Notes: generated by a model from the sequence alone, not told the origin. DNA of 25,087 bases from Thermodesulfatator sp. (GCA_003978075.1 QOAM01000116.1:1-25087); one strand, 5' to 3'. Shown: positions 1 through 7,285, counted from the stretch's first letter. Made by a program: numbers and translations.

Positions 1-427
1 CGGCGGGGAGACCACGCCTCGGATTCTGGCCGACGAGCTGGGAGAGGCCCTAAGAAGGCTCGATCTTGAGGCCGCGCGCGAAATCCTTGACGAGATCCTC
101 TCCTACATCCCCCACACCCTCTACGACCGGGCGGACGAGAGGTTCTTCCACACGGTGTTTTATCTCGCCCTTGCCCTTTCCGGGTATCGGGCCGAAAGCG
201 AGGTGCTCTCGCACCGGGGGCGGCTCGACATGGCCGTGCGCTACGAAGGGGAAAATCGGGTCTTCGTCTTCGAGTTCAAGGCCGGGGAGAGCGCGGAGGA
301 GGCCCTGCGCCAGATCGAAGAGAAGGGCTATGCCGCAAGATATCAGGCCCAGGGCCTTAAGGTCATCCGGGTGGGGGTCTCTTTTGACCCCCGCACCCGC
401 CGCATCACCCAAATCCGTAAGGGATAA
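1..427 (+). CDS. PD-(D/E)XK nuclease-like (DUF1703) protein, C-terminal part
   Basis: The 5' end lies outside the window. The frame is open from base 2 to the TAA at 425-427, giving about 141 residues. The visible part contains the motif series GRLDMAVRYEG, VFVFEFKAG, SAEEALRQIEEKGYA. This is the pattern of the DUF1703/PDDEXK_9 nuclease-like domain that normally follows an AAA-ATPase-like domain in a protein of about 500 residues. The D of RLDMAV and the E-x-K of FEFKAG fit the PD-(D/E)XK active-site signature. The biological role of this family is not settled; proteins of this kind occur in many variable copies in anaerobes, and a nucleic-acid or mobile-element related role is only guessed. 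An internal GTG at 155 would give a shorter product, but the homologous pattern extends upstream of it, so it is unlikely to be the true start. Confidence 0.75.
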   Translation, partial: GGETTPRILADELGEALRRLDLEAAREILDEILSYIPHTLYDRADERFFHTVFYLALALSGYRAESEVLSHRGRLDMAVRYEGENRVFVFEFKAGESAEEALRQIEEKGYAARYQAQGLKVIRVGVSFDPRTRRITQIRKG

Positions 428-449
428 ATTACTCCCAAAGCCCGTAGAA

Positions 450-479
450 AAAGAGCCGGGCCCGGCGGCCCAGCTCTTT
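450..479. terminator. Intrinsic terminator-like hairpin
   Basis: The arms AAAGAGC (450-456) and GCTCTTT (473-479) pair perfectly. After one mismatch the stem continues with GGGCC/GGCCC around a four-base loop. It lies 23 bases after the stop of the DUF1703-like gene. The T-rich tail on the plus strand is short (TTT). On the minus strand the stem is followed by TTTTT, so it may work better in that direction or in both. Confidence 0.5.
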
Positions 480-702
480 AGACCCAAGTTTGACTGCCCA
501 AATAAAAAAATCCGCTTGTATCAACGGTTCCCGGACACACTACCCCTACCTTCCACAACACCGGCATTATTCAAATTTCTGTATCTGGGGAGTGAATAAG
601 GGAGGAGACTTCCTTGTGTCAACTTCCAAAGTTGGTCAAAATCTGTTTAGAAAAAAATCAGCCCTTAAAAATCGAGAGATCGCGGCGGGCTTAGGGTGCC
701 CT

Positions 703-730
703 TTGCAAGACCCTCGGAGGCGGTTATATT
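703..730 (+). promoter_or_regulatory. Candidate sigma-70-type promoter for the inositol-monophosphatase operon
   Basis: TTGCAA (703-708) and TATATT (725-730) are separated by 16 bases. They lie 34 bases before the ATG at 764. A ribosome-binding site AGGGG (751-755) follows. Confidence 0.4.
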
Positions 731-763
731 CCCCGGTCAAATTGGAAATCAGGGGTAGCTTCT

Positions 764-1549
764 ATGGATCTCTCCTTCTTGCGGGAGGTGGCGGAGGAGG
801 CCGCCAGGTGTGCAGGGGCCTTCCTCAAGAGGCATTTCTCTCAACCCCACCGCATAGAACACAAAGGGAAGATCGATCTGGTTACCGAGGCGGATCCCGA
901 AGCCGAGCGTCTGGTGGCCGAGGTCCTTGGCCGACGCACCCCGGAGATCCCGGTCTTAGCCGAGGAGATCTTCCGCACCGAGCCCCGCGGACTCTACTGG
1001 CTGGTGGATCCCCTGGACGGCACCACCAATTACGCCCACAGGTTTCCCTGGTTCGGAGTCTCTGTGGCTCTCATGGAGGACGAAAGGCCCCTGGTGGGTG
1101 CAGTCTATCACCCCATGTTGGAGGAGCTCTTCTCCGCGGCTCGGGGACAGGGGGCCACCCTTAACGGCGTCCCCATTCGCGTCTCGGATATAGCCGAGCC
1201 GCAGGAGGCCCTTCTAGCTACGGGTTTCCCTTACAATATCCACGAGGCCCCGGATCAGGTCCTTCGCCTCTTTCGGGAATTTTTGGTCCGGGTTCAGGGT
1301 ATCCGACGGGCCGGAGCCGCCTCTCTGGACCTGGCCTATGTGGCCTGCGGGCGCTTCGACGGCTTCTGGGAGCCCCTCCTCAAACCCTGGGATACCGCCG
1401 CCGGAGTCCTCCTGGTGGAGGAGGCCGGCGGCCAGGTGAGCGATTACCTGGGAAAACCCTACCACCCCTTCAAAAAACATGTCGTAGCCAGCAATAGCAA
1501 ACTCCACGATTTTTTGGTAAAATTTACTTGTAAGGAAGTACCCGCATGA
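764..1549 (+). CDS. suhB: Inositol monophosphatase family protein (SuhB-like)
   Basis: The 261-residue product is of normal length for the Mg2+-dependent, Li+-sensitive phosphatase family, which removes phosphate from inositol-1-phosphate and, in some members, from fructose-1,6-bisphosphate or NADP. The family metal-site motifs are intact: a Glu at about 67-68 (LAEEIF), WLVDPLDGTTNY at 79-90 with Asp82 and Asp85, and PWDTAAGVLLVEEAGG at 209-223 with Asp210. The protein is cytosolic, with no signal peptide. ATG at 764 has AGGGG eight bases upstream. The stop overlaps the Nudix start by four bases (ATGA), so the two are translationally coupled. The exact substrate cannot be read from sequence; inositol monophosphatase is the default call and fructose-1,6-bisphosphatase activity is a realistic alternative in a thermophile. 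Confidence 0.88.
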   Translation: MDLSFLREVAEEAARCAGAFLKRHFSQPHRIEHKGKIDLVTEADPEAERLVAEVLGRRTPEIPVLAEEIFRTEPRGLYWLVDPLDGTTNYAHRFPWFGVSVALMEDERPLVGAVYHPMLEELFSAARGQGATLNGVPIRVSDIAEPQEALLATGFPYNIHEAPDQVLRLFREFLVRVQGIRRAGAASLDLAYVACGRFDGFWEPLLKPWDTAAGVLLVEEAGGQVSDYLGKPYHPFKKHVVASNSKLHDFLVKFTCKEVPA

Positions 1550-2037
1550 AGACCGAGGTTATTTGCCCTCATTGCGGGAAAAAGGTAGAAAAATATCGCA
1601 ATCCCTTTCCCACTGTGGACCTCATCATAGAGACCCCTGGGGGGATTGTGCTTGTCCGCCGGCGTAATCCCCCTCACGGCTGGGCCCTTCCCGGGGGCTT
1701 CGTGGACTACGGAGAGAGTCTCGAGGAGGCCGCCCTGCGGGAGGCGCGGGAAGAGACCGGGCTCACGGTGGAGCTGGTCTGCCAGTTCTACACCTACTCG
1801 CGGCCCGATCGCGACCCCCGCTTCCACACCATCACCACCGTGTACCTAGCCCGGGCTGAAGGAACACCCCGTGGAGGGGACGACGCTGCCGAGGCTCGGG
1901 CTTTTCCCCCGGAAGCCCTTCCGTGGTCGGAGCTGGCCTTCGATCATGGAGAGATACTGCGAGACTACTTGGAGACAAAAAATGCTGCGTCAGGTCCTGC
2001 AAAATCTTCCCCGCAAGCCAAGGTTCCTCGTTGTTGA
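1546..2037 (+). CDS. Nudix hydrolase, ADP-ribose pyrophosphatase-like
   Basis: This 163-residue protein hydrolyses a nucleoside diphosphate linked to another moiety. The Nudix box is complete at residues 51-73: Gly51, Glu57, Arg65-Glu66, Glu69-Glu70, Gly72. The N-terminus carries a CPHCG knuckle followed by YRNPFPTVD, a form seen in one ADP-ribose pyrophosphatase-like branch. Only two cysteines are present, so a full zinc ribbon would need a second chain or other ligands. It overlaps the upstream phosphatase gene by four bases and its last 56 bases are shared with the start of the receiver-GGDEF gene. The tail after about residue 143 (NAASGPAKSSP) is low-complexity, as expected where two frames overlap. 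Substrate is inferred from the family only. Confidence 0.88.
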   Translation: MKTEVICPHCGKKVEKYRNPFPTVDLIIETPGGIVLVRRRNPPHGWALPGGFVDYGESLEEAALREAREETGLTVELVCQFYTYSRPDRDPRFHTITTVYLARAEGTPRGGDDAAEARAFPPEALPWSELAFDHGEILRDYLETKNAASGPAKSSPQAKVPRC

Positions 2038-2899
2038 CGACGAAGACGAGGTGCGGACACTCCTCAAGGAGTATCTTTCCAGCCTGGGTCTGGAGGTGAC
2101 GGAGGCCCGAGAGGGAGAGACGGCCCTGCAACTCTTTCAGGAGAAGGGGCCCTTCGAAGTAGTCATCACCGATCTGGTGATGCCCGGTCTGGACGGGCTC
2201 TCCCTCATCCGGCGCATCAAGGAAATGGAGCCGGAGACCATGATCCTGGCCATGACCGGCTACGCCCGCGATTACGGATATGTGGAGGTGGTCCTGGTGG
2301 GGGCGGACGACCTCATCCAGAAGCCCTTTTCTTTTGAGGAGCTTGAGGCCCGGCTGGCCCGCATGCTGCGAGAGTGGAAGCTCAAGGAGGAGCTACGGGC
2401 CCTTTCCATCCGCGACGCCCTCACCGACATCTTCAACCGCCGCCATTTCGAGGACCGCCTCCTGGAGGAGACCACTCGGGCCCTGCGCCAGGGCTACCCC
2501 CTTTCCCTGCACATGATCGATGTGGACCATTTCAAGCTCTATAACGACACCCGAGGCCACCGGGACGGAGACCTCCTCCTCAAGGCCTTGGCCAACATCC
2601 TTTGTCGCTCCACCCGGGAGAAAGTGGATCAACCCTTTCGTTACGGAGGAGATGAGTTTGCGGTCCTTCTTCCCCACACCGATACCCCCGAGGCGGTGAA
2701 GGTGGCTGAGCGGATCCTGGAAAACTATCGTCGAGCCGGTTTTTCCCCTACCACCCTTTCCATCGGGGTAGCCAAGCTTCTCGCCCGGGGAAATCCTCGG
2801 CGGAGTGCTGATGACTTGGTGCGCCGGGCCGACGAGGCCCTTTACCGGGCCAAGGAGTCTGGAGGCAACCGCGTGGAGGTGGATCCCCTGAGTCTTTGA
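1982..2899 (+). CDS. Response regulator with receiver and GGDEF (diguanylate cyclase) domains
   Basis: The product is 305 residues, PleD-like but with a single receiver. In the receiver (about 13-130), Asp19-Asp20, the phosphoacceptor Asp64 (TDLVMPG), Thr92 and Lys114 are all present. The GGDEF domain (about 135-300) has DALTDIFNRRHF, IDVDHFKLYND and an intact GGDEF at 222-226, so synthesis of cyclic-di-GMP from two GTP is expected. The inhibitory RxxD site before GGDEF reads E-K-V-D, so product inhibition may be lost. I chose ATG 1982 because GGAG (1971-1974) lies seven bases upstream and the receiver starts right after it; the frame is open to 1871, but the extra residues lie wholly inside the Nudix gene. 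No histidine kinase is nearby, so its partner is unknown. Confidence 0.9.
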   Translation: MLRQVLQNLPRKPRFLVVDDEDEVRTLLKEYLSSLGLEVTEAREGETALQLFQEKGPFEVVITDLVMPGLDGLSLIRRIKEMEPETMILAMTGYARDYGYVEVVLVGADDLIQKPFSFEELEARLARMLREWKLKEELRALSIRDALTDIFNRRHFEDRLLEETTRALRQGYPLSLHMIDVDHFKLYNDTRGHRDGDLLLKALANILCRSTREKVDQPFRYGGDEFAVLLPHTDTPEAVKVAERILENYRRAGFSPTTLSIGVAKLLARGNPRRSADDLVRRADEALYRAKESGGNRVEVDPLSL

Positions 2900-2931
2900 A
2901 AAGGCCTCTAGACCTGGTCACCCCCCGCAGC

Positions 2932-4923
2932 TCAGGAAAGAGTGAGCTTAAGGATGTCCAGCCGGGGATGGACCCTCTGGATCTTAAGCCGGACCTCTTC
3001 TCCTACCTTGAGGCCGTGACCTGGGGGCAAAGGGAGTTCCGCGGTCAGCATCAAGTCCGGGAGGAGGACGCGAGCGCGTCTTTCCCCTACCTCGAGCACC
3101 AGAGCCGGGACTAGCCGCCCCTGAAAGTGGAGCTTCAGGTACTTGAGGAGCCAGTAGCGATGGGTGCGAGCCCGCACTTGGCCTGTGGCCGCTTGAACCT
3201 CCTCTAGCTCCACCAAGATTTCCCGCAAGGCCTCCTCGGAAAAGGGCGGGGTGCGGCCCAGGAGGACCGCCCGAAGCTGGTGCTGGATCACCAGGTCCAG
3301 AAAGCGGCGGATGGGAGAGGTTGCCGTAGTGTAAGCGGGAAGCCCTAAGCCGTGGTGAAATTCCGGGGAAAGCCCCGTCTCTCCCCGTACCAAAAAGCGC
3401 AACTGCTGAAAGGCCCGTACCAGGTCCTTCTCCTCCCCCTCCCGGAGGATCCTTTCCAGGGGTTCCTTCTGATAGCGATAGAGAGCCGGGACCCCCTTTT
3501 GGTGTAAGAACCGGGCGGCGGCATAGTTGGCCGCGATCATGCACTCCGCCACCAGCTCCCGGGCTGGAGTAAACTCCAAGCGTTCCAGGCGGATCTCTCC
3601 ATCCTCCACCCGGATGACCACCTCAGGCAGGGTGACGGCCAAGGCCCCCTGCTTTCGGCGCTCTTCCTGAAAGGCCTTGGTCAGGGCGTAGAGCGTGCGG
3701 AAGGGCTCCTCTCCTTGGAGAAGGGCCTGGTCCACTTCCTCGTAAGTGAGCCTGCGACTCACCCGGATTTGCGTGAGACGGATCTCGCTTTGCAGGAGCT
3801 TTCCCTGCGGGGTGAAATGAAGAAAAAAAGAGACCGCCGGCCGAGACTCCCCCTGGCGGAGACTTAAACGACCCTCGGAGAGCACCGGGGGAAGCATGGG
3901 GATGACCCCCTCCGGGAGATAGAGGCTTTGGCCTCGCCGACGGGCCTCGGCAAAGGTGCGGGTCTGGGGAGGGATCACTGAGGCCACATCCGCAATGTGT
4001 ACCCCCACTACCAGTGTCTCCCCTCTCCTCTCGAGAGAGAGGGCGTCGTCGAAGTCCCGGGTCTCCTCGGCGTCTATGGTAAAGGTTTCGAGGGCGGAGA
4101 GGTCCTCCCGGGGGGCCTCCTCCGGGGCCAGGCTCTCCGCTTCCTGCAGGACCTCCTGAGGAAATTCCACCGGGATGCGCAGGCGCAGGATCTCCAGGTT
4201 TTCGTCCTCTCGGAAGATGCCGGCCTTTACCAGAAGTCGAAAGGGGGTCTCCGGGCCGGTAGCCTTGAGACGGGAGAGGATCTCTTTGACCTCCTTAGCT
4301 CGGGGGGCCTCCTCTCCGAAGAGGCAGAAATCGCGCAGGGCCGAAAGATAGTATTCCCGGATTTCTTGCGGGATTTCTGGCGGAGGGGTCTCTCCGCGCA
4401 TCAGGGCTTGGAGAAAACTCTCTCCCAGACTCAGGCGGCGCAGGCGTTCTTCTTCGCGTTTTCGGGCCAGGAGCAGGCGCTCCACCTCCTCACGGGAGTG
4501 CACACTGATGCGCCCGTCGCGTAAGCGGAAGTAGAGGCGATCCTCCAGTACGGCCCGCACCAGGGCCGCCACCTGATCTTCCTCCACCTGAGAGCCGAAG
4601 TAGAGTTCCGCCAGCTCGTAGGGATCGAAGTTTTCGGCTTCCCCCACCACCAGCTCCCAGATCTCTGCCAAGTCCAGCTCCTGAGCCAGCCTTCGTCTCC
4701 GGGCCTCGCTCTCGTTTAGAAGATCCAAAATTTCCTGCCGCGAAAGCCGCGGATAGACTTTTCGGGAAAGAAGGAGGGTCTGGCCGGAGGAAACGGTGTC
4801 CTCCTTACCGGAGGGGAGAAGGACCCGCAGGCGCTTACCTTTTTGCCCCAGGACAAAGGCCGCTTGCGGGCGGCCGTGTTGGATCACCTCGGCCATGCGG
4901 TCCCGGATCTCTGAAGACTCCAT
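2932..4923 (-). CDS. RNB-domain exoribonuclease (RNase II-like)
   Basis: This 663-residue 3'-to-5' exoribonuclease degrades single-stranded RNA. The RNB catalytic core begins near residue 275. The four metal-binding aspartates follow the family spacing D-x5-D-x-D-D: Asp284, Asp290, Asp292, Asp293. Other RNB signatures are HIADVASVIPP, LYLPEGVIPMLPPVLSEG and the late TATSPIRRFLDL. The N-terminal 270 residues differ from RNase R: a small basic beta-type segment (1-55), then a charged helical region with a likely winged-helix stretch. This resembles the cyanobacterial/plastid-type RNase II branch more than E. coli RNase R. The C-terminal domain (about 590-663) is S1-like. Its ATG is one base after the hisA stop, and no strong Shine-Dalgarno is seen, suggesting coupling to hisA. 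A second RNB enzyme, RNase R, lies at 22317-24467. Confidence 0.9.
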   Translation of the reverse strand: MESSEIRDRMAEVIQHGRPQAAFVLGQKGKRLRVLLPSGKEDTVSSGQTLLLSRKVYPRLSRQEILDLLNESEARRRRLAQELDLAEIWELVVGEAENFDPYELAELYFGSQVEEDQVAALVRAVLEDRLYFRLRDGRISVHSREEVERLLLARKREEERLRRLSLGESFLQALMRGETPPPEIPQEIREYYLSALRDFCLFGEEAPRAKEVKEILSRLKATGPETPFRLLVKAGIFREDENLEILRLRIPVEFPQEVLQEAESLAPEEAPREDLSALETFTIDAEETRDFDDALSLERRGETLVVGVHIADVASVIPPQTRTFAEARRRGQSLYLPEGVIPMLPPVLSEGRLSLRQGESRPAVSFFLHFTPQGKLLQSEIRLTQIRVSRRLTYEEVDQALLQGEEPFRTLYALTKAFQEERRKQGALAVTLPEVVIRVEDGEIRLERLEFTPARELVAECMIAANYAAARFLHQKGVPALYRYQKEPLERILREGEEKDLVRAFQQLRFLVRGETGLSPEFHHGLGLPAYTTATSPIRRFLDLVIQHQLRAVLLGRTPPFSEEALREILVELEEVQAATGQVRARTHRYWLLKYLKLHFQGRLVPALVLEVGERRARVLLPDLMLTAELPLPPGHGLKVGEEVRLKIQRVHPRLDILKLTLS

Positions 4924-4924
4924 A

Positions 4925-5647
4925 CTAGCGGACCGCCTCTAAGGCCTCCCGGAGATTAAGGGTGCCTTCGTAAAGGGCTCGCCCCACTACCACCCCTGTC
5001 AGTCCCATCTTTTCCAAGGGCTTGAGACGCAGGATGTCCTCCAGCGTGGCCACTCCCCCGGCCAGGATCACCGGAAGGCTTACCGTCTCCAGAAGTCTCT
5101 CCAGACGTCCGGTATAGACCCCCTGTCCGGTCCCATCCCTTTCGATCTCGGTGAAGATGATCCCCGCTACCCCGGCCTCTTCCAGCCTTTGGGCCAGCTC
5201 GAGATAGGAGAGATCTTCGGCCTCGGTCCACCCGGAGACCGCCACCCGCTCCCCCCGCACATCAAGGCTCACTAGGATCCGTCCGGGGAAGGCCCGGGCC
5301 GCTTCCTTTACCAACTCGGGGCGCCGGCAGGCCACGGTCCCCAGGATGACCTGAAAGATCCCGGCCGAGAGGTAACGCTCGATGGTCTCGAGATCCCGGA
5401 TCCCTCCACCCACCTCCACCGGGACCGCGACCGCTCGGGCCATCTCCACCACCAGGTCGAAGTGCACCGGGCGCCCTTCCCGGGCCCCGGAAAGGTCCAC
5501 CAGATGGATTTTTTCCGCTCCGGCCTCGGCGAAGGCCCGTATCTGGCCTACCGGATCCTGGCTGTAGACCGTCTCCCGGGCATAGTCCCCCTGATAGAGT
5601 CGCACACAGCGCCCATCCTTGAGATCAATGGCTGGGATGACCAGCAT
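4925..5647 (-). CDS. hisA: Phosphoribosylformimino-AICAR ribotide isomerase (HisA)
   Basis: The 240-residue (beta/alpha)8 barrel catalyses the fourth step of histidine synthesis, the Amadori isomerisation of ProFAR to PRFAR. The N-terminal MLVIPAIDLKDGRCVRL carries catalytic Asp8, and the second catalytic Asp is Asp129 in VSLDVRG. The phosphate-binding glycine motifs VEVGGGIRDL (about 78-86) and LAGGVATLED are present, as is GRALYEGTLNL at the end. Length matches the family, and LVDLSGA rather than the HisF pattern separates it from HisF. GGAGG lies six bases before the ATG. It is the third gene of the hisB-lipoprotein-hisA-RNB operon. The other his genes are not in the window. Confidence 0.96.
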   Translation of the reverse strand: MLVIPAIDLKDGRCVRLYQGDYARETVYSQDPVGQIRAFAEAGAEKIHLVDLSGAREGRPVHFDLVVEMARAVAVPVEVGGGIRDLETIERYLSAGIFQVILGTVACRRPELVKEAARAFPGRILVSLDVRGERVAVSGWTEAEDLSYLELAQRLEEAGVAGIIFTEIERDGTGQGVYTGRLERLLETVSLPVILAGGVATLEDILRLKPLEKMGLTGVVVGRALYEGTLNLREALEAVR

Positions 5648-5658
5648 GGGCTGCCTCC

Positions 5659-6303
5659 TCAGGACCCTGTAGGGTAGGGAAAGTCTTGAAGCACCTTGTG
5701 CAGGCCTCTTTCGGCCAGTTCCCGGGCCGTAAGCCAGCGCACCCCTCCGTAGAGGCGGATCTTGAAGAGATTTTGGCTCAGGGGTTGTTGAGTCTCGTCA
5801 AACCAGCCTTTCCAGAGGATGCGCCCGCTGCGGGCCTCGAAAAGTACCAGGGCCAGGGCCACCGACGCCGGGCGCTCCACGGCGTAACCCCGCCCCCGCC
5901 GTTCTTGATACCTGAAGACCTTGGCGTAAAGAAGGGCCTCCACCCCCAGACGCCTTCCCAGAAACCGGGCCCACTCCACCAAACCCGGTTGACTGGTGCC
6001 AGCCAAGAATTCCTCCCGCAGGGCCTCATACTCCTCGCGGGAAACAAAGCGAAATCCCGGCTTTCCAGAGAGGGCCTGCTTGAGAAGGGCGTCGAGGGTT
6101 TCCGGGGCCTGGGGAGCGATTTCTCCCCGAAAGATCTCCTTTACCGGGCAAGGGAATAACCCCCCTTCTCTTGCACAGGAGGCCTCAAAGGGGAGCACCG
6201 CCACCGACCGCGGGGCCCGGACCAGGGGAGAGGAGGCCTCACGGGCACAGGCCACCAGAAAGAGGGCTATCAGCCACATCACCGACTTTTTCCGTGCGTA
6301 CAT
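5659..6303 (-). CDS. Small lipoprotein of unknown function within the his operon
   Basis: This 214-residue protein begins MYARKKSVMWLIALFLVAC. A basic n-region, a hydrophobic stretch and an LVAC lipobox put the lipidated Cys at position 19, so export and anchoring to a membrane are expected. The mature part starts with RSVAVLPFEA and continues with LGRRLGVEALLYAKVFRYQ and VALALVLFEARSGRILWKGW. That layout (strand, helix, 'variable gene product from a system, degree of expression' type barrel) resembles CsgG/TolB-N/GNA1162-like periplasmic lipoproteins. I do not recognise a specific family and assign no function. Its Shine-Dalgarno AAGGAGG overlaps the hisB stop codon and its stop lies 11 bases before hisA, so it is cotranscribed with histidine genes although nothing in it suggests a histidine role. 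Confidence 0.75.
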   Translation of the reverse strand: MYARKKSVMWLIALFLVACAREASSPLVRAPRSVAVLPFEASCAREGGLFPCPVKEIFRGEIAPQAPETLDALLKQALSGKPGFRFVSREEYEALREEFLAGTSQPGLVEWARFLGRRLGVEALLYAKVFRYQERRGRGYAVERPASVALALVLFEARSGRILWKGWFDETQQPLSQNLFKIRLYGGVRWLTARELAERGLHKVLQDFPYPTGS

Positions 6304-6314
6304 TCCTTCCCTCC

Positions 6315-6890
6315 TTAGAGGAGCCCCTTCGTGGAACGGGGCTCTTTTCCCGCGGGGCTAAGGGCCTGGCGCAGGGCATAGGCCAGGGCCTTAAAGACGG
6401 CCTCCGCCATGTGATGGGCGTTTTCTCCGTAGAAGAGGCGTACATGGAGGGTAAAACGCCCGTGCATGGCTAGAGCCTTCAAGAACTCCGGGATAAGTTC
6501 CAGATCGAAGTCTCCCACTTTTTCCCGGGGAAAACGCCCTTCAAAACGGAAAAAGGGTCGCCGGGCCAGGTCCACCACCGCCTGGGCCAGGGCCTCCTCC
6601 ATGGGCACCGTAGCCTCTCCGTAACGGAAGATCCCTTGACGCTCTTCCAGGGCCTCTTCCAAGGCCTCTCCCAGGACGATCCCCGTATCCTCTACGGTGT
6701 GGTGAGCGTCCACCTCCACATCTCCCTGCGCCTCAAGGTCCAGCCCCCATCCCGCGTGATAGGCCAGGATCTCTAGCATGTGTTTCAAAAACCCTACCGG
6801 ACTTTTTACCCGCACCTCACCTCCGGCCAAATCCAGCCGGAGGCGGACTTCCGTTTCCCGGGTCTGGCGAAACCTTTCTACGGCCTTCAC
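6315..6890 (-). CDS. hisB: Imidazoleglycerol-phosphate dehydratase (HisB)
   Basis: This Mn2+ enzyme dehydrates imidazole-glycerol phosphate to imidazole-acetol phosphate in histidine synthesis. Metal-ligand motifs are the two histidine clusters DAHHTVEDTGI and GENAHHMAEAVFKAL, with GFLKHMLE before the first. I prefer the GTG at 6890: GGGAGG lies six bases upstream, and the resulting 191 residues begin KAVERFRQTRETEVRL, as HisB proteins normally do. A TTG at 6941 would add 17 lysine-rich residues and has GGAGG only one base away, so it is less likely. The usual GF(L/F)DHM is GFLKHM here (Asp to Lys). It is a stand-alone dehydratase without the phosphatase domain of the E. coli fusion. It is the first gene of a four-gene operon. 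Confidence 0.94.
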   Translation of the reverse strand: MKAVERFRQTRETEVRLRLDLAGGEVRVKSPVGFLKHMLEILAYHAGWGLDLEAQGDVEVDAHHTVEDTGIVLGEALEEALEERQGIFRYGEATVPMEEALAQAVVDLARRPFFRFEGRFPREKVGDFDLELIPEFLKALAMHGRFTLHVRLFYGENAHHMAEAVFKALAYALRQALSPAGKEPRSTKGLL

Positions 6891-6958
6891 TTTTTTCCTC
6901 CCGATTTTTTTCACCCTAAAAGCAAGCTCCTCTTTTGGCAAGCCTCCAAGTCTTCAAG

Positions 6959-6987
6959 TTGACAGCTTTAGCCGAGGATATTATTCC
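6959..6987 (+). promoter_or_regulatory. Promoter of tRNA-Leu
   Basis: A perfect TTGACA (6959-6964) is separated by 17 bases from TATTCC (6982-6987), an imperfect -10. Transcription would begin close to 6994, directly before the mature tRNA 5' end at 6997. A 12-base element (6971-6982) within the spacer is repeated after the tRNA. Confidence 0.6.
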
Positions 6988-6996
6988 TTAAAGGGA

Positions 6997-7084
6997 GCCG
7001 AGGTGGCGGAACTGGCAGACGCGCTGGATTCAGGATCCAGTGGGGTTTACCCCCGTGCGGGTTCGACTCCCGCCCTCGGCACCA
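6997..7084 (+). tRNA. tRNA-Leu (anticodon CAG)
   Basis: The acceptor arms GCCGAGG (6997-7003) and CCTCGGC (7074-7080) pair fully. The anticodon stem CTGGA (7024-7028)/TCCAG (7036-7040) encloses the loop TTCAGGA, with anticodon CAG at 7031-7033. A long variable arm and the T-arm GTTCGACTC mark it as a class II tRNA, as leucine tRNAs are. The discriminator A is at 7081 and CCA is encoded at 7082-7084. It reads CUG codons. Confidence 0.96.
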
Positions 7085-7161
7085 AGGATTTCGCAGGAAT
7101 ATCAAGGGATTTAATAAAGCCATCTTGAAATCGTGGCCGAGGATATTCTCTTGAAAAGGTC

Positions 7162-7194
7162 TTTTGGGCTCTAGGGCCTGAGCGTAGCCCAAAA
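7162..7194. repeat. Inverted repeat downstream of tRNA-Leu
   Basis: TTTTGGGCT (7162-7170) pairs perfectly with AGCCCAAAA (7186-7194) around a 15-base loop. It lies 77 bases after the tRNA. The A/T flanks are part of the stem and no free U-tract follows on either strand, so it is not a classical terminator, though it could stop or protect the tRNA transcript. Confidence 0.5.
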
Positions 7195-7285
7195 AAAGGG
7201 CGAACATTTTCTTATTGGTTGCTTTTAAATGCAAAATGAGGGTTCCCTTCTGAAAGGCCCCGGACGTGGAGAGATTTGGAGAGCA

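Larger units (their letters stand above)
428..763. other. 336-base intergenic stretch
   Basis: It holds the hairpin at 450-479 and a candidate promoter near 703-730. Between them lies more AT-rich sequence with a short hairpin (CAACTT 620-625 / AAGTTG 629-634). I see no credible gene here. The open frame entering it on the plus strand runs on in the wrong frame through the inositol-monophosphatase gene and has no recognisable domain. Confidence 0.6.

Noticed and set aside
490..1164. 224-residue plus-strand open frame upstream of and through the phosphatase gene
   Set aside because: It has low-complexity Gly/Arg-rich content, no domain, and runs out of frame through a well-supported gene.
1871..1981. 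Longer N-terminus of the receiver-GGDEF protein starting at 1871 or 1946
   Set aside because: The added residues are Pro/Arg-rich, lie wholly within the Nudix coding region and have no ribosome-binding site as good as that before 1982.
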